Below, one piece after another: positions 4,601 to 7,357 of a stretch of 7,357 bases of DNA; the first letter of the stretch is position 1; each line of letters begins with the position of its first letter. A program made the position numbers and the translations under genes. The DNA lies in contig JAMBLK010000081.1 of assembly GCA_023336855.1 (NCBI GenBank), forward strand, positions 1-7,357, written 5' to 3'. Source of the DNA: Actinomycetes bacterium. GTDB lineage: Bacteria > Actinomycetota > Acidimicrobiia > Spongiisociales > UBA5794. The notes below the pieces were generated by a model, which was not told where the DNA came from, made no database searches, and saw only the letters and a list, made by a program, of their open reading frames with translations.

Positions 4601-7320
4601 TGCTCGACGCCTTCGGCCACCATCGGCTCCTGACGTTCGATCGTGATCCCGTTACGAGAGGCCCGACCGTCGAAGTGGCCCACGAGGCGATCCTCATCGA
4701 GTGGCCACGGTTCGCCGGCTGGATTGACGAGCACCGAGAGGATCTCCTCCTCCGATCCCGTCTGGCTGTCGCCGTAGCCGACTGGGAAGCCGCAGAACGC
4801 ACCGACACGTACCTGTTGACCGGAGGACGTCTCGACCAACACGAAGACTGGACGACGGGCACCGAACTCACGCTCACCACCGCAGAAGAGGAGTTCCTCG
4901 CGGCCAGTCGCACCGCCGAAGAAGAGCGACGCACCAAACGTAGCCGCACCCGCCGACTCGTCATGTCCGGCTTCGGCATTGCTGCGATCATCGCGCTTGC
5001 TCTCGCCGGAGCGGCTCTCTTTGCACAAGAAGACGCGAACGACAAGGCGACTCTCGCACAGTCCCGCGCCTTGGCAGCAGCTGCAATCGGTGTACTCAGC
5101 GAAGATCCGGAACTCAGTCTTCTCCTCTCGATCGAATCAGCCCGGACCGCAGAACTCGACTTCGAAGGGCGGAAGGCAATCAGGGCCAGCCTCGCTGAGC
5201 ACAGGACGGTCGCGTCGTGGACCTGGGATCACTCTCGGCTGTGGATGGCTTGGACCGACATGAGCCCCGACGGCACTCTCGTTGCTGTCAATGGATCCCA
5301 CGAGGACTTCGAGGTCTGGGACGTTTCGGGTTCGGAACCGCGGAGACTCTGGCATGGGCGGCTTCCGGAGAATTACGGCAGCATCTCCCACTTCACGGTG
5401 GATGGTACGCAACTCGCGGTCATCGGGTTCTGGCAGGGCTTCAACGACTCAACCTTAGGGCCTCCTCCTGAGACGAATCTCGCGAGAGGCGTACGGTTCT
5501 ATGACGCTCGGACCGGAGAGTTGCAGCGGATTCTGGATGGCACAGACTCGCTTTGCAAGAGCGAAATGGGTCCGGACCAGCGCTTCACCGACCTGCTCTG
5601 GATTGATCCTGACGGTGTTTGGATCGAGTCTGGTGAGTGCGAGAACGTCGAGGGGTTGCATTGGTGGCTAGTCGACGCCGAAACTGGAGCGCGCACATCG
5701 GACCCGCAGCCCATTCCTACCGACCTCGACGCTGTCTTCGTAACACCAAACGGCTGGCTTGTTGAGTGGAACCAGCACTCCGAGATCGCCCAGCGCAACC
5801 TGCTCACAGGCGAAGTGCGGGATGTTATTGAAGCTTCGACTGACTGGCCGCCCATCAGCCCTAAGGGCAATTTCGTCATTGGGGCTGAGACCATCATCGA
5901 TGCCGCTACCGGGGAACACCTCTGGCGCTTCTATCCCAACGAGTTCAAGCAGGATGGCTGGCTCCCACCCTGTTTCGTGACGAAATTCAATGACTCGGAG
6001 ACAACCGCGTTCATCGGATGTAACGACGGAACAGCCAGGGTCCACGACGCACGATCGGGAAGGCTGATTGCGACCCTCCGCGGCCACACGGGTTGGGTTT
6101 CAGCGGGTTCCAATGCCGCAGGTGACCTCGTGTCAACTGGCGGTGCGGACGGTGCCATGCGAGTCTGGGACTTGCACACGCCTCGTGGCATAAGCCGTAT
6201 CTCCCTCCAAGACGGCTACTACGCGGACGCGAGCCTGCACGTTGTCGGGGATCGAGCGACCGTGCTCGTGTATCCCAAGGAGAAGTCAACTCTCTTTGAC
6301 GGTGGCGTATCTGTAATGACCAGGGTGACGCCAGGCGTTGCGATTGTCTTCGATACAACCGACGGACAAGAACTCGCGAGGATCGAAAACGCCGGAGGGA
6401 AGGTCGTGCGCCTCTCGCCGGACGGCTCACGACTAGCGGTGCAATCAGTCACAGAATCGGGAGTTGGCCTCGGGTCGGTGAAGATCCATGATCTGCAGTC
6501 TCCGCTCGAATCAACGGCAATGCAGGGCAATTGTGAGTGGGAGCCTTCCGGCCTGTTTTGGACCGGAGACTCCGAAGACTGCTCATTTGGCGGAGACATC
6601 TTCGCCGCCGATGTGACCGATCTCCATTGGTCGCCCAACGGTAGGTGGCTAGCCGCCACGGCTGGGCGTGCACAGCGCGTGATCGTATGGGATGCGGCGA
6701 CCGGCGATGTCGTGTTCCTGACCGAACAGCTCGGCGCGTACCCCTTCTCTTCGGTGCAGTTCAACCCAGATGGATCGATGCTGTCCGCGTCGGGCAAAGC
6801 GGGAACATGGACGTTCGACACGTCAGATTGGTCGGAGGTCGCGATGGTGACGCATCCAGGGCGCCCATCTTGGGCGATGCGGTATACGCCTGATGGATCA
6901 CAGCTCATCACTGCGCAGGCGCATCGAGGACAGCTGCGCATTTTCGACACCGGCACTTGGGAACAGCGAGACATCTCAACGGGGAGAGGACAGAGCCGCG
7001 ACATGACGATCAGCAGCGACGGTCGTATCGTCGCACTGGCCACAAATATTGGATTGATTCACATCGTCGACATCGAGACCGGAACCATCCTCGAGACCTA
7101 CCCTTTGCCGGACACGGATGTCACGAATGTCGAATTCATCGACAACGATCGTCACCTGCTCATAACAACGGCGTTCGGACCCGTTGAGGTGCTCACTCTC
7201 GACATCGATGAGCTAATCCGAGAATCCAAGAGCAGGCTCAGCAGAACTTTCACCGACACCGAGTGCTCGACCTACAACATCGATCCGTGTCCAACGCTCG
7301 AGGAACTCCAGACTGGTTAG
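1642..7320 (+). CDS. Membrane-tethered SARP/BTAD regulator with pseudo-cyclase, Ser/Thr kinase, nSTAND1 NTPase and WD40 propellers
   Basis: From this ATG the product has 1,892 residues. Residue numbers here count from the longest open start, GTG 1519. Domains in order: OmpR-like winged helix of SARP type (42-133, opening MQFGVLGP); BTAD (135-282, LYRCGRQAEALRAYEK); degenerate class III cyclase (292-455); Ser/Thr kinase (480-686) with glycine loop VGSGAFGVV, K509, E528, HRDIKPSN (D602, N607) and DFG (D620), but no APE segment; nSTAND1 NTPase (701-1135) beginning NPYKGLTAF, Walker A GPSGIGKSS (K748), Walker B LLVVDQFEEL (D831), arginine R870, PGALPLLEF; one membrane helix (1147-1169) after a basic run; about 14 WD40-like blades (1241-1900). 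The positive-inside rule puts the DNA-binding, kinase and NTPase parts in the cytoplasm and the WD40 part outside. It likely acts as a signal-controlled, membrane-held transcription factor. I chose ATG 1642 because SARP proteins normally begin at MxFGVLGP; GTG 1519, ATG 1528 and ATG 1579 are in-frame alternatives and none has a clear ribosome binding site. Not a fragment or fused assembly artefact: the frame is intact and linkers are family-typical. Confidence 0.93.
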   Translation: MQFGVLGPVEASEKRRRLSLGGPKQRTVLALLISRAGSAVSTDFLVDGVYGDESTQGARRSIQTYVSNLRRELGEIIEATGSGYILNAARSDVDSLLFEDALSKASGLDDPERASQALRDALALWRGHPYADVDGFDELAAERTRLGELRMSAIEHRVDADLTLGQHRQLIAELESLTEEHPLRERFRAQHMLALYRCGRQAEALRAYEKTRNYLVDEMGLDPSPDLRDLEQRILDQDPALGFDSGPTVKQASILVADVADPRLLSELSPADRDTVITHQADALWAGAADNDGGLFAHRGSAIYALFDDVEGAVSAAATIQQSLAETGEPMRMAIGVGEVQVSQDETVEGPPVTRAAQLIAAAHGGQVLLSTEANHALSESGGAGWVVRSLGQHDVDNSGQARPVYQIIVDGLTSDFPPLRTEMLPLPLPITTRGLPGYELREEVGSGAFGVVRRAYQPSVGREVAIKIIRPEYANDPQFIRRFEVEAQLVARLEHPHIVPLHDYWRNPDGAFLVLRWLGGGTLRDRLAGGSLTVSEAQALLADIGPALAFAHRRGVVHRDIKPSNVLLDDEGGAYLSDFGIASDVARNGAGSVDQDVQALAALLEQCLGDSIDDAVSGVLERTTSGDGFADVDSFMVAWGEAMGTEDASARVVGFTPTRNPYKGLTAFGEHDAGDFHGRDAEIEEIVNTLADHSLIAVIGPSGIGKSSVVRAGMIPALRSGAIPGSDGWLITGMLPGAYPYEELASALMRVAVEMPADLEEDLRRDARGLVRSVKRYVPEGETVLLVVDQFEELFTLGQGEERDAFLAMVAETIGDERSNVRIVITMRADFFDRPLRFAALGDALRAGTIPIAAPSDEGLHAIVTEPAESVGVAFEPGLVERIISDVKHQPGALPLLEFSLTELFAQRNTDLLTLAAYETSGGVLGALGRRAETTYADLDTEGQEAARETFLRLVNVTEAGRDTRRRVRLTELERLGFTGLVLSDMLDAFGHHRLLTFDRDPVTRGPTVEVAHEAILIEWPRFAGWIDEHREDLLLRSRLAVAVADWEAAERTDTYLLTGGRLDQHEDWTTGTELTLTTAEEEFLAASRTAEEERRTKRSRTRRLVMSGFGIAAIIALALAGAALFAQEDANDKATLAQSRALAAAAIGVLSEDPELSLLLSIESARTAELDFEGRKAIRASLAEHRTVASWTWDHSRLWMAWTDMSPDGTLVAVNGSHEDFEVWDVSGSEPRRLWHGRLPENYGSISHFTVDGTQLAVIGFWQGFNDSTLGPPPETNLARGVRFYDARTGELQRILDGTDSLCKSEMGPDQRFTDLLWIDPDGVWIESGECENVEGLHWWLVDAETGARTSDPQPIPTDLDAVFVTPNGWLVEWNQHSEIAQRNLLTGEVRDVIEASTDWPPISPKGNFVIGAETIIDAATGEHLWRFYPNEFKQDGWLPPCFVTKFNDSETTAFIGCNDGTARVHDARSGRLIATLRGHTGWVSAGSNAAGDLVSTGGADGAMRVWDLHTPRGISRISLQDGYYADASLHVVGDRATVLVYPKEKSTLFDGGVSVMTRVTPGVAIVFDTTDGQELARIENAGGKVVRLSPDGSRLAVQSVTESGVGLGSVKIHDLQSPLESTAMQGNCEWEPSGLFWTGDSEDCSFGGDIFAADVTDLHWSPNGRWLAATAGRAQRVIVWDAATGDVVFLTEQLGAYPFSSVQFNPDGSMLSASGKAGTWTFDTSDWSEVAMVTHPGRPSWAMRYTPDGSQLITAQAHRGQLRIFDTGTWEQRDISTGRGQSRDMTISSDGRIVALATNIGLIHIVDIETGTILETYPLPDTDVTNVEFIDNDRHLLITTAFGPVEVLTLDIDELIRESKSRLSRTFTDTECSTYNIDPCPTLEELQTG

Positions 7321-7357
7321 TTGCAGTTACTCAGACGGAGGCCCTGTCCTTCTTCTC
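7321..7357. other. Right-edge remnant without assignable feature
   Basis: These 37 bases after the regulator's stop contain no hairpin or T-tract that would mark a terminator and no start codon with a ribosome binding site. Two minus-strand frames are open for 8-9 codons from the edge, which is too short to call the end of a convergent gene. Confidence 0.5.

Noticed and set aside
3619..4923. STAND NTPase as an anti-phage (AVAST-like) defence gene
   Set aside because: The motifs fit nSTAND1 of SARP-WD40 regulators; there is no nuclease or other effector domain and no defence genes nearby, so regulation fits better.
4222..5028. 268-codon minus-strand open frame inside the giant gene, and other long overlapping frames (2980-3723, 6219-7043)
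   Set aside because: They lie opposite well-recognised nSTAND1, kinase and WD40 coding sequence, and their translations show no recognisable domain.
7331..7357. Possible 3' end of a minus-strand convergent gene at the right edge
   Set aside because: Two frames are open for only 8-9 codons before a stop, so nothing separates this from chance.
1..7357. CRISPR arrays, insertion sequences, tRNA or rRNA genes, attachment sites
   Set aside because: No spaced direct-repeat array, transposase, terminal repeats or RNA gene pattern seen on either strand.

Overview
The window holds three genes from a high-GC bacterium, most likely an actinobacterium. The giant regulator's domain set (SARP/BTAD, cyclase-like, Ser/Thr kinase, nSTAND1, WD40) suggests Acidimicrobiia or a related lineage, but no taxonomic marker confirms this.

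Layout: (1) Positions 1-639 (+) are the 3' part of a SpoU/TrmH-family RNA 2'-O-methyltransferase, cut by the left edge. (2) Positions 640-849 are a convergent spacer with a 12-bp perfect inverted repeat. (3) Positions 850-1350 (-) encode a small secreted protein of unknown function. (4) Positions 1351-1641 are a divergent control region. It carries two outward-facing pairs of CTTTGACA-like repeats, each with an 11-bp period and each followed 9 nt later by a -10-like hexamer, with a 14-bp dyad between them. (5) Positions 1642-7320 (+) encode a protein of about 1,890 residues. In order it has a SARP DNA-binding winged helix, BTAD, a degenerate class III cyclase domain, a Ser/Thr kinase domain lacking the activation segment, an nSTAND1 NTPase, one transmembrane helix, and about 14 WD40-like blades. 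(6) The last 37 bases hold nothing I can assign.

Inferred working model: the large protein is a membrane-tethered transcription regulator. The outside beta-propellers would sense a ligand or partner. The STAND NTPase would act as a nucleotide-dependent switch. The kinase and dead cyclase would be catalytic or scaffolding modules, and the N-terminal SARP domain would bind the repeats in the intergenic region. That could control both its own gene and the divergent secreted-protein gene, whose product would reach the same compartment as the propellers. The topology is supported by a cysteine bias: eight cysteines after the membrane helix, falling in four nearby pairs, against two in about 1,100 residues before it. 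The methyltransferase looks like an unrelated housekeeping neighbour.
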